A model generated the notes under the pieces. That model was not told the DNA's origin. It worked only from the letters and a program-made list of their open reading frames with translations, and ran no database searches. Positions 9,402 to 18,545 of a stretch of DNA of 64,000 bases are shown piece by piece. Positions within the stretch are counted from its first letter, which is position 1. Each line of letters begins with the position of its first letter. The DNA comes from Alphaproteobacteria bacterium (GTDB lineage: Bacteria > Pseudomonadota > Alphaproteobacteria > Sphingomonadales > Sphingomonadaceae): assembly GCA_019239415.1 (NCBI GenBank), contig JAFAZW010000066.1, positions 27,582 through 91,581 of the forward strand, read 5' to 3'. A program made the position numbers and the translations under genes.

Positions 9402-9483
9402 GGCAAGTCCTCCGAACGGCGGCCATTAAGCCGCCGCGGAGCGCCGGAGTCAATTCAGCCGCGCCGGCGACGCCGGCGGTCGA

Positions 9484-9732
9484 TCAGTGGCCGTCCTGGC
9501 CGGTGCGGATGCGGATCTTGTCGAGCCCCTCCCGCTTCATGTCTTCCTGCTGGCGCCACTGGCTGCGGGTCAGGCAGACGCGCTTCGAGGCGAGGCGCGA
9601 GCCGAGCTCGTCCATCGTGCGGCAGATCAGCTTGTCGCTGTCGCTCTTCTTCCCCGCATCGGCGGCGACGGCGCCGCTGGAGCACAGGCCAGCCGCGACG
9701 AGGGCGGCACCGGCAAGCATCACAAATCGCAT
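9484..9732 (-). CDS. small secreted two-cysteine protein, paralogue 2
   Basis: Not a named family. An 82-residue periplasmic protein with a signal peptide ending near AVAA (residue 24) and the same mature core as the gene at 9150-9401: LICRT, GSRLASKRVCLTR, SQWRQQ and KIRIRTGQDG. The two genes are tandem on the same strand, 82 bases apart, which points to local duplication. The conserved cysteine pair and basic C-terminus are the only functional hints. Confidence 0.75.
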   Translation of the reverse strand: MRFVMLAGAALVAAGLCSSGAVAADAGKKSDSDKLICRTMDELGSRLASKRVCLTRSQWRQQEDMKREGLDKIRIRTGQDGH

Positions 9733-9825
9733 CGAAATTCTCCGTCAGGCTCGGCTGATCATCCCCGCCTTTTGATCGCCCGCGCGGCGCGCGCTGTCAA
9801 TGGCGGCGTCGGGACCCCGCGGCGA

Positions 9826-9900
<75 letters not shown>

Positions 9901-9962
9901 ATCGCCTGTCGGGGGACGCGGGCCTATGGCCGTGGCGCGGCCGATCTGTCAAGGCGGGAGCG

Positions 9963-10142
9963 ATGGCGAAGCGCGACGAGGACCGCGAGAAAAGGCTCGC
10001 CGAGGCGCTGCGCGAGAATCTGCGGCGGCGCAAGGCGCAGGCGCGGGGAGAGGACAGCGCTGGCGCAGACGCTCCTCCCCGGGACGGGGAGGGGGACCAG
10101 CCGCAGGCCGGTGGAGGGGGACCACCCCTGCGCCGCGACTGA
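9963..10142 (+). CDS. small basic protein with a repeat-encoded tail
   Basis: Hypothetical protein of 59 residues. The first 30 residues form a strongly charged Lys/Arg/Glu helix (MAKRDEDREKRLAEALRENL) that looks genuinely coding and resembles short proteins common in sphingomonads. From about residue 37 the frame runs into the palindromic repeat at 10072-10205, so the Gly/Pro-rich tail is encoded by the repeat. The protein was probably shorter before the repeat inserted. No function is known. Confidence 0.5.
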   Translation: MAKRDEDREKRLAEALRENLRRRKAQARGEDSAGADAPPRDGEGDQPQAGGGGPPLRRD

Positions 10143-10205
10143 TTCCCTGGGCCCCCTCCACCACCGCCTATCGGCGGCGGTCCCCCTCCCCGTTCCGGGG
10201 AGGAG
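10072..10205. repeat. palindromic repeat family B, copy 1
   Basis: Inverted repeat with left arm CTCCTCCCCGGGACGGGGAG and right arm CCCCGTTCCGGGGAGGAG, enclosing a second pair (GGTGGAGGGGG and CCCCCTCCACC). It ends at the stop codon of the aminopeptidase P gene and overlaps the 3' end of the small gene before it. A second copy is at 14524-14656. Confidence 0.85.
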
Positions 10206-12008
10206 CTAGAGGGCCCTGCACTGCTCTTCGAGCCAGGCCTTCACCTCGCCATCGAGTTGCGGGCCGACGACTTCCAGCACCTTTGCGTGGTAAGCGTTGA
10301 GCCACTCGCGCTCCTCCGGCGACAGCAGCGACACCTCGACCAGCGCCGGGTCGATCGGCGCGAAGGTGAGGGTTTCGAAGCCGAGCAACGGCTTCTCGCC
10401 TTCGAACGCCCCTTCCGGTTCGACCGGCGTCACCAGCACCAGATTCTCGATCCGGATGCCGTACGCGCCGGTCTTGTAATAGCCGGGCTCGTTGGAGAGC
10501 AGCATACCCGCCTTCAATGGCTCGTCGCCGCCCGACTGGCTGGAGCCGACCGGGGCGATGCGCTGCGGGCCCTCGTGCACGGCCAGGAACGAGCCGACGC
10601 CGTGGCCGGTGCCGTGGGCGTAATCGAGCCCCGCGCGCCACAGATACTGGCGGGCGAGCGTGTCGAGCTGGCTGCCGCGCGTCCCTTCGGGGAAGCGGGC
10701 GCGGGCGACGGCGATGTGGCCCTTGAGGACGCGGGTGAAGCGGTCGCGCATCTCGGCGGTCGGCGTGCCGATCGCGACGGTCCGGGTCACATCGGTGGTG
10801 CCGTCCGGATACTGGCCGCCGGAATCGACCAGATAGAGGGAGTCCATCTCCAGCGTGCGGTTGGTCTCCTCGCTGGCGCGATAGTGGACGATCGCCCCGT
10901 TGGGGCCGGCGCCGGAGATGGTGTCGAAGCTGGTGTCGCGCAGGTCGCCCGCTTGCTGGCGGAAGCGGTGCAGGGTCTCGACCGCGATCAGTTCGTCCAC
11001 ATTGCCCTTCGGCGCCTCGAGGCTGATCCAGTGGAGGAAGCGGGTGAGGGCGGCACCGTCGCGGGCCTGGGCGGCGCGGTGGCCGTTCACCTCGGCGTCG
11101 TTCTTGATCGCCTTGGGAAGCACGGCGGGATCGCGCTTCTTCACGACCCTCGCGCCCGCCTTGTCCAGGGCCTCGAAGATGGCCGCGACGGCGCGCTCCG
11201 GGTCGGCGACGACCGTCTTGCCCTTGAGGCCGCCCAGATACGCCTCGAATTCCGAGCGATCGTGGACGCGCACCCCGTTGCCGAGATGCTGGCGCACCTC
11301 GTCGCCGATCTTCTCGGGCGCGACGAACAGCTCGGCGGTGCCGTCGGCATTGACCAGCGCGAAGGAGAGGGCGACCGGCGTATGCTCGACGTCGGCGCCG
11401 CGCACGTTGAAGGTCCAGGCGATCGAATCGAGCGCCGACAGCACGGCCGCATCGGCCTTCTGCTCGTGCAGCCAGTCCGCCATCTCCTGGCGCTTCGCGG
11501 CGGAGGATTTGCCCGTGTAGGTCTCGGGATGGACGATGAGGCGGGCCTTGGACGGCTCCGGCTTGTCGGCCCAGACGGCGTCGATCGGGTTGCGGCGGAC
11601 CGCGACGAGCTCCGCGCCCTTCTCCGCCAGCGCCTCCTTCGCCCGTGCCACCCAGTCGCTGGTGTGGAGCCAGGGGTCGTAGCCGATGCGGCCGCCGTCG
11701 GGGGCGTGGACCTTCAGCCAGTCGGCGACGCTCGTCTCGGGCACCGATTGGTAGGACCAGTGCCGGCCGTCGACCTGGTCGCGCACCTGCAGCGTGTAGC
11801 GCCCGTCGACGAAGATCGCCGCTTCCTCGGGCAGCACCGCCGCCGAGCCCGCGGAGCCCTGGAAGCCGGTCAGCCAGGCGAGCCGCTGGGCATAGGAGCC
11901 GACATATTCGCTCATATGCTCGTCGGTCAGCGGCACGACGAAGCCGTCGAGCCGGTCCGCCTTCAATTGCTCGCGCAGGGCCGCCAGGCGGGCTTCGTAG
12001 GTGGACAT
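10206..12008 (-). CDS. aminopeptidase P family protein (M24B)
   Basis: Metallopeptidase releasing N-terminal residues that precede proline. The ATG at 12008 gives MSTYEARLAALREQLKADRL, the usual N-terminus; the frame is open upstream only because it is antisense to the next gene. The 600 residues comprise two creatinase-like N domains (about 1-310) and a pita-bread catalytic domain with metal-ligand motifs DSGGQYPDGTTDVTRT, the HGTGHGVG segment and LSNEPGYY, then the three-domain form's C-terminal region. There is no signal peptide. It is divergent from oligopeptidase B with 72 bases between the starts. Confidence 0.93.
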   Translation of the reverse strand: MSTYEARLAALREQLKADRLDGFVVPLTDEHMSEYVGSYAQRLAWLTGFQGSAGSAAVLPEEAAIFVDGRYTLQVRDQVDGRHWSYQSVPETSVADWLKVHAPDGGRIGYDPWLHTSDWVARAKEALAEKGAELVAVRRNPIDAVWADKPEPSKARLIVHPETYTGKSSAAKRQEMADWLHEQKADAAVLSALDSIAWTFNVRGADVEHTPVALSFALVNADGTAELFVAPEKIGDEVRQHLGNGVRVHDRSEFEAYLGGLKGKTVVADPERAVAAIFEALDKAGARVVKKRDPAVLPKAIKNDAEVNGHRAAQARDGAALTRFLHWISLEAPKGNVDELIAVETLHRFRQQAGDLRDTSFDTISGAGPNGAIVHYRASEETNRTLEMDSLYLVDSGGQYPDGTTDVTRTVAIGTPTAEMRDRFTRVLKGHIAVARARFPEGTRGSQLDTLARQYLWRAGLDYAHGTGHGVGSFLAVHEGPQRIAPVGSSQSGGDEPLKAGMLLSNEPGYYKTGAYGIRIENLVLVTPVEPEGAFEGEKPLLGFETLTFAPIDPALVEVSLLSPEEREWLNAYHAKVLEVVGPQLDGEVKAWLEEQCRAL

Positions 12009-12080
12009 GGCAAATTCCTCGCTCGGCGTTATGGGCTGCGCTTGCGAATAGACCAGCCGCCCTTGCCACGAAAGAGCCGC

Positions 12081-14138
12081 ATGACCCTTCTCCCGCCGCC
12101 CCGCGCCGAGCAGCGCCCCTACAGCTACGAGCGTCACGGCATTCGCGTCGAGGACCCGTTCCACTGGTTGCGCGACCCCCTCTATCCCGAGGTGAAGGAC
12201 GAGGCGGTGCTCGCCTACCTCGAGGCGGAGAACGCCTATTTCGAAGCGGCGATGGCGCCGCACAAGGGGCTCGTCGAGACGCTGTTCGAGGAGATGAAGG
12301 GGCGGGTGAAGGAGGACGATGCGTCCGTCCCGATCCGCAACGGCGACTGGCTCTATTGGTGGGCGTTCACGCCCGGCGCGCAATACCGCGTGTGGTACCG
12401 CAAGCCCGCGGCGGGGGAGGGACCCGAACAGGTGGTGTTCGACGAGCCCGCCGCGGCGGCGGCGAACGATTATTTCCGCCTCGGCGCGCTGGCGGTCAGC
12501 CCGGACGGCAAGCTGGCGGCGACGCTGGTCGACGACAATGGCTCCGAACGCTTCAAGCTGCGCATCAGGGACATCGCCACCGGCCGTGACATCGAGACCG
12601 TGACCGAGGTCGGCATCGGCGAGCCGGTCTGGACCGCCGACAGCCGCGGCGTCGTCTTCACCGAGGTCAACGAGCATTGGCGCAGCTACCGGGCGCGGCT
12701 GCACTGGCTCGGCCGCCCGACCGACGAGGACCGCACGCTCTACGAGGAGACGCAGGATCTCGGCTTCAGCGTCGGCGTCTCCAAGGCGCAGGACAAGAGC
12801 CTGATCTTCCTTGCCACCGGTGACAACACGACGGACGAAGTGCGGTTCGTGCCGGCGGCGGATCCGGAGGCGGCGCCGACTCTGGTTTCGCCGCGCAAGA
12901 CGGGCCGCCACTATTCGTGCGATGCGGCGCACGGCAAGCTCTGGATCCTGACCAACGACGATCACGTCAACTTCCGGCTTGCGGAGGCGGATGTCGCTGC
13001 GCCCTCGGACTGGCGGACCGTTATCCCCGGGTCCGACCGCGTCTATCTTACCGACGTCACCGCCTATCGCGAGCATCTCGCCCTCTCGCAGCGCGTCGAC
13101 GGCCTCGACCAGCTGCTGCTGCGTACCTATGCCGGCGCGGAGACCCGCCTTCCGTTCGCCGAGGCCGCCTACAGCGCCGCCTTCTCCGGCAACCCCGAAT
13201 TCGCGCCCGCGAGCTACCGGCTCAGCTACTCGTCGATGGTGACGCCGGGGACGGTCTACGACTACCATCCGGAGAGCGGCGAGCTGGAAGTCCGCAAGGT
13301 CCAGGAAATCCCCTCCGGCTACGACGCCTCGCTCTACACGAGCGAGCGGCTGATGGTGCCGGCGCGCGACGGCAAGCAGGTTCCGGTCTCGGTCGTCTAC
13401 CGCAAGGGCTTCCCGAAGGACGGGTCGGGGCGCCTCTTCCTCTACGGCTACGGCGCCTACGGCTTCGCCATCCCGCCGAGCTTCTCGACCAGCCGGATCA
13501 GCCTCCTCGACCGCGGCTATGCCTACGCCATCGCCCATATCCGCGGCGGCGACGACCTCGGCTATGGCTGGTTCCTCGACGGCAAGCTCGACAAGCGGAC
13601 CAACACCTTCAACGACTTCGTCGACGCGGCGAAAGGCCTGGTCGCCGCCGGCTTCGCCCGCCCGGGCCGCATCGCCGCGCAGGGCGGCTCGGCCGGGGGC
13701 GAGCTGATGGGCGCCGTCGCCAATTCCGATCCGGACGTCTGGGGTGCGATCGTCGCCGACGTGCCGTTCGTCGACGTGCTGGCGACGATGCTCGACGACA
13801 GCCTGCCGCTCACCCCGGGCGAGTGGCCCGAATGGGGCAATCCGATCGAGGACCGGGCGGCGTTCGCCCTGATCCGCTCCTACAGCCCCTACGACAATGT
13901 CCGTGCCCAGGCCTATCCGCCGATGCTGATCACCGGCGGCCTGCACGATCCGCGCGTCACCTATTGGGAGCCGGCGAAGTGGGCGGCGCGGCTGCGCGCC
14001 ACCAAGACCGACGACAATCTCCTGCTCCTCAAGATCAACATGGGCGCCGGTCATGGCGGCAAGTCGGGCCGGTGGGAACAGCTGCGCGAAGTGGCGGAAG
14101 CCTATGCCTTCGTGCTGACGCAGATGGGCGGCGCGTGA
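12081..14138 (+). CDS. ptrB: oligopeptidase B (S9A)
   Basis: Serine peptidase of the prolyl oligopeptidase family cutting small peptides after basic residues. It has 685 residues, the family length. An N-terminal beta-propeller region (about 70-400) precedes an alpha/beta hydrolase domain with nucleophile motif GGSAGGELMG, the aspartate in GGLHDPRVTYWEP and the histidine in MGAGHGGKSG. The ATG at 12081 gives MTLLPPPRAEQRPYSYERHG, as expected. It overlaps the thioesterase gene by four bases (GTGA), so both are translated from one message. Confidence 0.92.
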   Translation: MTLLPPPRAEQRPYSYERHGIRVEDPFHWLRDPLYPEVKDEAVLAYLEAENAYFEAAMAPHKGLVETLFEEMKGRVKEDDASVPIRNGDWLYWWAFTPGAQYRVWYRKPAAGEGPEQVVFDEPAAAAANDYFRLGALAVSPDGKLAATLVDDNGSERFKLRIRDIATGRDIETVTEVGIGEPVWTADSRGVVFTEVNEHWRSYRARLHWLGRPTDEDRTLYEETQDLGFSVGVSKAQDKSLIFLATGDNTTDEVRFVPAADPEAAPTLVSPRKTGRHYSCDAAHGKLWILTNDDHVNFRLAEADVAAPSDWRTVIPGSDRVYLTDVTAYREHLALSQRVDGLDQLLLRTYAGAETRLPFAEAAYSAAFSGNPEFAPASYRLSYSSMVTPGTVYDYHPESGELEVRKVQEIPSGYDASLYTSERLMVPARDGKQVPVSVVYRKGFPKDGSGRLFLYGYGAYGFAIPPSFSTSRISLLDRGYAYAIAHIRGGDDLGYGWFLDGKLDKRTNTFNDFVDAAKGLVAAGFARPGRIAAQGGSAGGELMGAVANSDPDVWGAIVADVPFVDVLATMLDDSLPLTPGEWPEWGNPIEDRAAFALIRSYSPYDNVRAQAYPPMLITGGLHDPRVTYWEPAKWAARLRATKTDDNLLLLKINMGAGHGGKSGRWEQLREVAEAYAFVLTQMGGA

Positions 14139-14524
14139 GAATCTTCGAGCTCGCGATCACGGCCGCCGCAGCCGACATCGACGAGCTCGGCCACGTCAAC
14201 AATGCCGTCTGGGTGCGCTGGATCCAGGACATGGCGACGGGGCATTGGCAGGCGGTGGCGCCGCCGGCGCATCGCGAGGCCTATGTCTGGGTCGTGACGC
14301 GCCACGAGATCGACTATCTGCGCGCCGTGCTGCCCGGCGAGACGGTCACCGGTCGCACCTGGGTCGGCGAGGCGCCGAAGGGTGCCCGCTTCGACCGCCA
14401 CGTCGAATTCGTCGGGGCCGACGGCAAGCCGCGCGTCCGCGCCCGCACCACCTGGGCGATCCTCGACAAGGCGACGGGACGCCCGCTCCGCGTCCCGCCC
14501 GAGGTGGCGGCGCCGTTCCGTTAG
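14135..14524 (+). CDS. acyl-CoA thioesterase (4HBT, YbgC-like)
   Basis: Hotdog-fold thioesterase of 129 residues. The active-site region DIDELGHVNNAVWVRW matches the 4-hydroxybenzoyl-CoA thioesterase pattern (D-x-x-G-H-V-N-N), and the rest fits one hotdog domain. A GTG start at 14135 overlaps the stop of oligopeptidase B, and the resulting MRIFELAI is a normal N-terminus for the fold. Substrate unknown. A palindromic repeat begins right at its stop. Confidence 0.85.
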   Translation: MRIFELAITAAAADIDELGHVNNAVWVRWIQDMATGHWQAVAPPAHREAYVWVVTRHEIDYLRAVLPGETVTGRTWVGEAPKGARFDRHVEFVGADGKPRVRARTTWAILDKATGRPLRVPPEVAAPFR

Positions 14525-14656
14525 CTCCCCCCGGAACGGGGAGGGGGACCATGCGCAGCATGGTGGAGGGGGCCCGGCCCCTCCGCCGCATCTGAGTCGG
14601 GGCCCCTCCACCACGCCGCTTCGCGTCGCGGTCCCCCTCCCCGTTCCGGGGAGGAG
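14524..14656. repeat. palindromic repeat family B, copy 2
   Basis: Same architecture as 10072-10205: outer arms CCGGAACGGGGAGGGGGACC and GGTCCCCCTCCCCGTTCCGG, inner arms GGTGGAGGGG and CCCCTCCACC. It fills the gap between the convergent thioesterase and ClpP-like genes and could end transcription from both sides. Confidence 0.87.
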
Positions 14657-14657
14657 T

Positions 14658-16313
14658 TCAAGCCGCGCAGCTCGTCACGGTGTAGTCGAGCATCGGCCGC
14701 CCGGCGCGGTCCTTGTAGAGGAAGGCGAAGCGGGCGCCGTCGGCGACCGCCTCGGCGCTCGCCCGGTCGCTGCAGACGAGGCGGCGCAGGCCCGCCTGCA
14801 TGCGGGCGCGGCTGCCGGCGAACTCCACCCTGCCGATGTTCATCCGGTAGACCTGCGTCATCGTGAAGCCGGCGACCGAGACGTGCTCGAGCGTCGTCAG
14901 CCGGTCGACCTGCCGCGGCGTGCCGGCGTTCAGCTTCGCCGCGGTCACCGCGAGATCGTTGCGCAGGCTCTTGTCGGCGAGCGTCTCGCCTCCCGGCGCG
15001 CGCCCGCTCGCCGAGGCGCGGACCACCGCTTCGCGCGTCGTCAGCACGTTGGCGTCGACCAGCTCGTCGGCGGTCGGGAACCACATGCTTTGCGGCGGGG
15101 GCTGCATCGCCTGCCAGACGAACGCCTCCTTGACGCCGGCGGCGACATAGCGGTCGTGCATCGCCATCGTCGCGCGATAGCGCTCGGCATCGCTGAGGCC
15201 CGGAAAGTCCGGCTGGTGGAAGCCGATCCGCGCCCGCGCCGGGGCGCTGCGGTCCCGCCCGGCGAGGAGGATGTCGGTGCAGGCCGACATGCAGGCATCG
15301 TCGACGCGCGTGTCGAGCCCGCGCTTGCGCACCGCCTCCGCGATCCGCTCCGCCTCGAAGATGCGGCCGCCGGGCGAGGAGAGGACGAGCGTCTTCGCCT
15401 GCGGCGCTGCCGCCAGCACGGTGTCGAAACGGTCCGCCGCGCCGACGGCGATGTTGCCGCGCAGGATCAGCTCCCGTCCGTCGGGCGACACCTTCATGTC
15501 GGCGATCTCGCCGATGCTGTCCTTGCCGCGGGCGAGGTTGCCGAATTCGGCGGCCTGGAGCGCGATGTCGCCGCTCCGGAACACGGTCAGCACCGCGCCG
15601 AGCAGCACCAGCGCCCGCGCCGCGAAGCCCCAGCCGGCCGCGCCGCCGCGGCGGCGATGCCAGTAGGCGGAGCGCCAGATGCCGACCGAACTCCACAGCC
15701 ATACGAGGGTCGACACGATCAGATAGCCGAGCGCCACCGCCGCCATGCCGCGCAGCGAGTGCCAGTCGTTGCGCATCCGGTAGGCGAGATATTCGGCGAT
15801 CCCGAGGACGAGCGCCGACAGCAAAGCGCCGTTGACCCAGTAGGACAAAGGCAGCGGCAGGTGGCCGACCCAGTGGCGGCGCAGGTAGGAGCGGCCGCGA
15901 TTCTTCTCGTCCCAGTCGTTCACTTCGTCGTCGTAGCGCGAGAGGTCGTCATAATCGGGATCGAAGACGAGCTGGTCCTCGCCCTTCTCATATTCGCGGG
16001 CGTAGACGACCATGCGTAGCGCGCTCGCCGCGAAGGTGCCGCCGAGGAAGGTGAGGACGAACTGGATCGGCGGGACGACGATCGCGCTGCTGTTGCCGAA
16101 GACGTGGATCCGGCTGGTCAAGAGCGCCGTCCCCGCGGCCATCAGCGTCACGAACGCCGCGACTCCGCCCAGGGCGATGCCGGCGATGCGGTCGGCAAGG
16201 AGGCGGCGGAGCAGCCATTTGTCGAGCGCCCAGGAGAAGCCGTAGGCGAACAGGAAGGCGATGACGGCGGCGACCGCCATCTCCGTGAAGCTCGGGTCGC
16301 CGATCGTGAACAT
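14658..16313 (-). CDS. multi-pass membrane protein with a ClpP-like domain
   Basis: A 551-residue protein. The first half has about seven hydrophobic segments (roughly 8-28, 40-70, 85-105, 165-190, 205-225 and 260-280); the second half (about 285-480) resembles the ClpP/crotonase-like fold found in periplasmic proteins. The signs are VLSSPGGRIFEAERIAEAVR, then DDACMSACTDILLAG, where Ser in MSAC is in the nucleophile position, and IGFHQPDF, whose His could be the base. The ATG at 16313 follows a GGGGGGAA Shine-Dalgarno; a GTG 18 bases upstream would swallow that site. A membrane-tethered serine hydrolase is inferred; no substrate can be named. Confidence 0.75.
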   Translation of the reverse strand: MFTIGDPSFTEMAVAAVIAFLFAYGFSWALDKWLLRRLLADRIAGIALGGVAAFVTLMAAGTALLTSRIHVFGNSSAIVVPPIQFVLTFLGGTFAASALRMVVYAREYEKGEDQLVFDPDYDDLSRYDDEVNDWDEKNRGRSYLRRHWVGHLPLPLSYWVNGALLSALVLGIAEYLAYRMRNDWHSLRGMAAVALGYLIVSTLVWLWSSVGIWRSAYWHRRRGGAAGWGFAARALVLLGAVLTVFRSGDIALQAAEFGNLARGKDSIGEIADMKVSPDGRELILRGNIAVGAADRFDTVLAAAPQAKTLVLSSPGGRIFEAERIAEAVRKRGLDTRVDDACMSACTDILLAGRDRSAPARARIGFHQPDFPGLSDAERYRATMAMHDRYVAAGVKEAFVWQAMQPPPQSMWFPTADELVDANVLTTREAVVRASASGRAPGGETLADKSLRNDLAVTAAKLNAGTPRQVDRLTTLEHVSVAGFTMTQVYRMNIGRVEFAGSRARMQAGLRRLVCSDRASAEAVADGARFAFLYKDRAGRPMLDYTVTSCAA

Positions 16314-16464
16314 GCGCGCGTTTCCCCCCACCCGCAGAGCAGCTTAACGGCCTGAAAGCGCGGAGGAAACCCGCAAAACAGGGTCGTGCGCAGGGCTCTC
16401 GCGAGAAGGGTTGAACGCTCTCCACCAAGGGGAGAGGGAGCTTTGGCCGCCAGCCGCGCGGGCG

Positions 16465-17061
16465 CTAGAAGGCGCGGATCGCCGCCACGATCTTGGGATA
16501 GGCGCGGCCGCTGACGCCGAACGCCATGTGGCCGCAGTCGAGCTCGACCTGGCGGTCGCTCTCCCCCGGCGCGCCGCGGGCCGAGGCCGGCGCGACGATG
16601 CCGTCGCGCCGCGACCAGATGGCGAGGGTGGGGACCGGCGGCTTCTCGTTCGTCCGCGCCGCTATCGGCGGCCGGTCGACCGGATGGCCGGCGACCCGTT
16701 CGTAGAGCCGCCAGGCATTGTTGGCGCGCGGATCGCCCGAGAAAGGCGAGCCGAGCGTCACCACCTTCGCGACCAGGTCCGGCCGCGCCTTGGCGACCTC
16801 GCGCGCGAAGATGCCGCCGAGGCTCCAGCCCACGAGGATCACCTTCTCGCCCCGGCCGTGCCGCGCGATCTGGGCGGCGAGCCTGTCGAGCGTGTCGGCG
16901 CGGACGCCGCGGTTCATGCCCATGCCCCAGCCGGCCACCCGATAGCCGGCAGCGGCGAGCGCGCGCTGGAGGCCGAGCGTGGTGCGGTCGGTGGCGAGGA
17001 AGCCGGGCACCACCATCAGCGGCGGCCCGTCGGCGGGGCCGCGCTCGCCGAGCCTGCCCAA
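16465..17061 (-). CDS. alpha/beta hydrolase, start uncertain
   Basis: Serine hydrolase of the alpha/beta fold. It contains the oxyanion strand LMVVPGFLATDRTTLGL, the nucleophile elbow VGWSLGGIFAREVA and a late histidine in LDCGHMAFGVSG. The first start candidate is TTG at 17061, but similar residues continue upstream in frame (SAFLLLKEGAALAARFWRGL) back to a stop at 17161-17163, a stretch with no ATG, GTG or TTG. The true start may therefore be a CTG near 17103-17109. It lies downstream of serS on the same strand. Substrate unknown. Confidence 0.75.
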   Translation of the reverse strand: MGRLGERGPADGPPLMVVPGFLATDRTTLGLQRALAAAGYRVAGWGMGMNRGVRADTLDRLAAQIARHGRGEKVILVGWSLGGIFAREVAKARPDLVAKVVTLGSPFSGDPRANNAWRLYERVAGHPVDRPPIAARTNEKPPVPTLAIWSRRDGIVAPASARGAPGESDRQVELDCGHMAFGVSGRAYPKIVAAIRAF

Positions 17062-17140
17062 GCCGCGCCAGAAGCGGGCGGCGAGCGCGGCGCCTTCCTT
17101 CAGCAGCAGGAAGGCTGACGGGCGCCGCGCGTCCGGATCG

Positions 17141-18400
17141 TCAGAGATAGTCGCCCCCCATCAGCTCCCGGAGCGCCGCGGGCAGCCGCACCCGGCCGTC
17201 CGCCTCCTGGTGGTTTTCGAGCAGCGGGACGAGGATGCGCGGGGAGGCGAGGGCGGTGTTGTTGAGCGTGTGGACGAAGCGGACCTTCCGCTCCTTGTCC
17301 CGCCACCGGAGGTTCGCCCGCCGCGCCTGCCAGTCGTGCAGCGTCGAGCAGCTGTGGGTCTCGCGATACTTGCCGAGGCTCGGCACCCAGGATTCGATGT
17401 CGTTCATCCGGAACTTGCCGAGGCCCATGTCGCCGGTCGACGTCTCGATCACCTGATAGGGGATTTCGAGCTCCCGGAGCAGCATCTCGGCATTGGCGAG
17501 CAGCCGGGCGTGCCATTCGGCCGACACCGCATCGTCATCCTCGCAGATCACATATTGCTCGAGCTTGTAGAATTGGTGGACCCGGAGCAGCCCGCGCACG
17601 TCCCGCCCGGCGCTGCCGGCCTCGCGGCGGAAGCAGGGCGAATAGCCGGCGTAGAGGAGTGGAAGGGTGTCGGCCTCCACGATCTCGCCGGAATGGAGCG
17701 AGGTCAGGGCGATCTCGCCGGTGCCCGCGAGATAGAGACCGTCCTTCTCGATCTCATAGGCTTCCTCTTCATGGCCCGGGAAGTGGCCGGTGGCGACGAA
17801 GGCCTGCGGCTTGGCGAGGGCCGGCACGGTCATCAAGGTGAATCCCTCGGCGGCGAGCTTGCGCTCCGCCCAGAACATCAGCGCCTGCTCGAGCAACGCC
17901 AGCCGCCCCTTCAGGCAATATTGGCGCGACCCCGCGACCTGGGTGATGCGGGCGAGATCCGCCCAGTCGTTCCTCTCGATCAGCTCGACATGGTCGCGCG
18001 GAGCGAAGTCGAAGCGCGGCGGCTCGCCCTCCGTCCGCACGACGACGTTGGCCGTCTCGTCCGGCCCGACGGGCGCGCCGGCCCAGGGGATGTTCGGCAC
18101 GCGCAGCAGCAGCGCGTCGAGCGCGGCTTGCTTCTCGCCGAGCGCCGCCTCCGCCTCCGACGCCTCGGCCCCCATCGCCTTCGCCCGCTGTCCCAGCGCG
18201 GGCCGGTCCGCCGGAGCGGCGGTCTTGAAGCTCGCGCTGATCTCGTTGCGCTGGCGCCGGAGCTCGTCGATCCGCGTCTTGAGGCCGCGCACTTGTCCGT
18301 CGAGCCGCAGCAGCGCGTCGAGGTCCAGCGCGACGTTCTTCTCGGCCGCCGCCTTGCGCACGGCGTCGGTGTTTTCGCGGATGAATTGCAGGCTCAGCAT
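17141..18400 (-). CDS. serS: serine-tRNA ligase
   Basis: Class II aminoacyl-tRNA synthetase charging tRNA-Ser. The ATG at 18400 gives MLSLQFIRENTDAVRKAAAE, the classic start of the tRNA-binding coiled coil (about 1-110). The catalytic domain has motif 2 around FRREAGSAGRDVRGLLRVHQ and motif 3 around NNTALASPRILVPLLENHQ. The 419 residues are the usual size. A tRNA-Ser gene is only 145 bases upstream on the same strand, so tRNA and synthetase are neighbours. Confidence 0.97.
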   Translation of the reverse strand: MLSLQFIRENTDAVRKAAAEKNVALDLDALLRLDGQVRGLKTRIDELRRQRNEISASFKTAAPADRPALGQRAKAMGAEASEAEAALGEKQAALDALLLRVPNIPWAGAPVGPDETANVVVRTEGEPPRFDFAPRDHVELIERNDWADLARITQVAGSRQYCLKGRLALLEQALMFWAERKLAAEGFTLMTVPALAKPQAFVATGHFPGHEEEAYEIEKDGLYLAGTGEIALTSLHSGEIVEADTLPLLYAGYSPCFRREAGSAGRDVRGLLRVHQFYKLEQYVICEDDDAVSAEWHARLLANAEMLLRELEIPYQVIETSTGDMGLGKFRMNDIESWVPSLGKYRETHSCSTLHDWQARRANLRWRDKERKVRFVHTLNNTALASPRILVPLLENHQEADGRVRLPAALRELMGGDYL

Positions 18401-18545
18401 GGGCCGCCGCCTAGGGCATCGGCACGGTCGAAGACAAGCCGGCGAGCGCCGCCAGATCGCGCGGGGGGGGCGGTGATCTTCGTGGCGCGGCCATGGCAGG
18501 CGCGGCGAGGCGCTCAAACGGCGACCGGCGCGAGAGAAGCGTTGA

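Noticed and set aside
10257..12080. Long + strand open frame ahead of oligopeptidase B
   Set aside because: Antisense to the aminopeptidase P gene, which has clear metal-ligand motifs.
12009..14054. Minus-strand extension of the aminopeptidase P frame
   Set aside because: Antisense to oligopeptidase B; no motifs.
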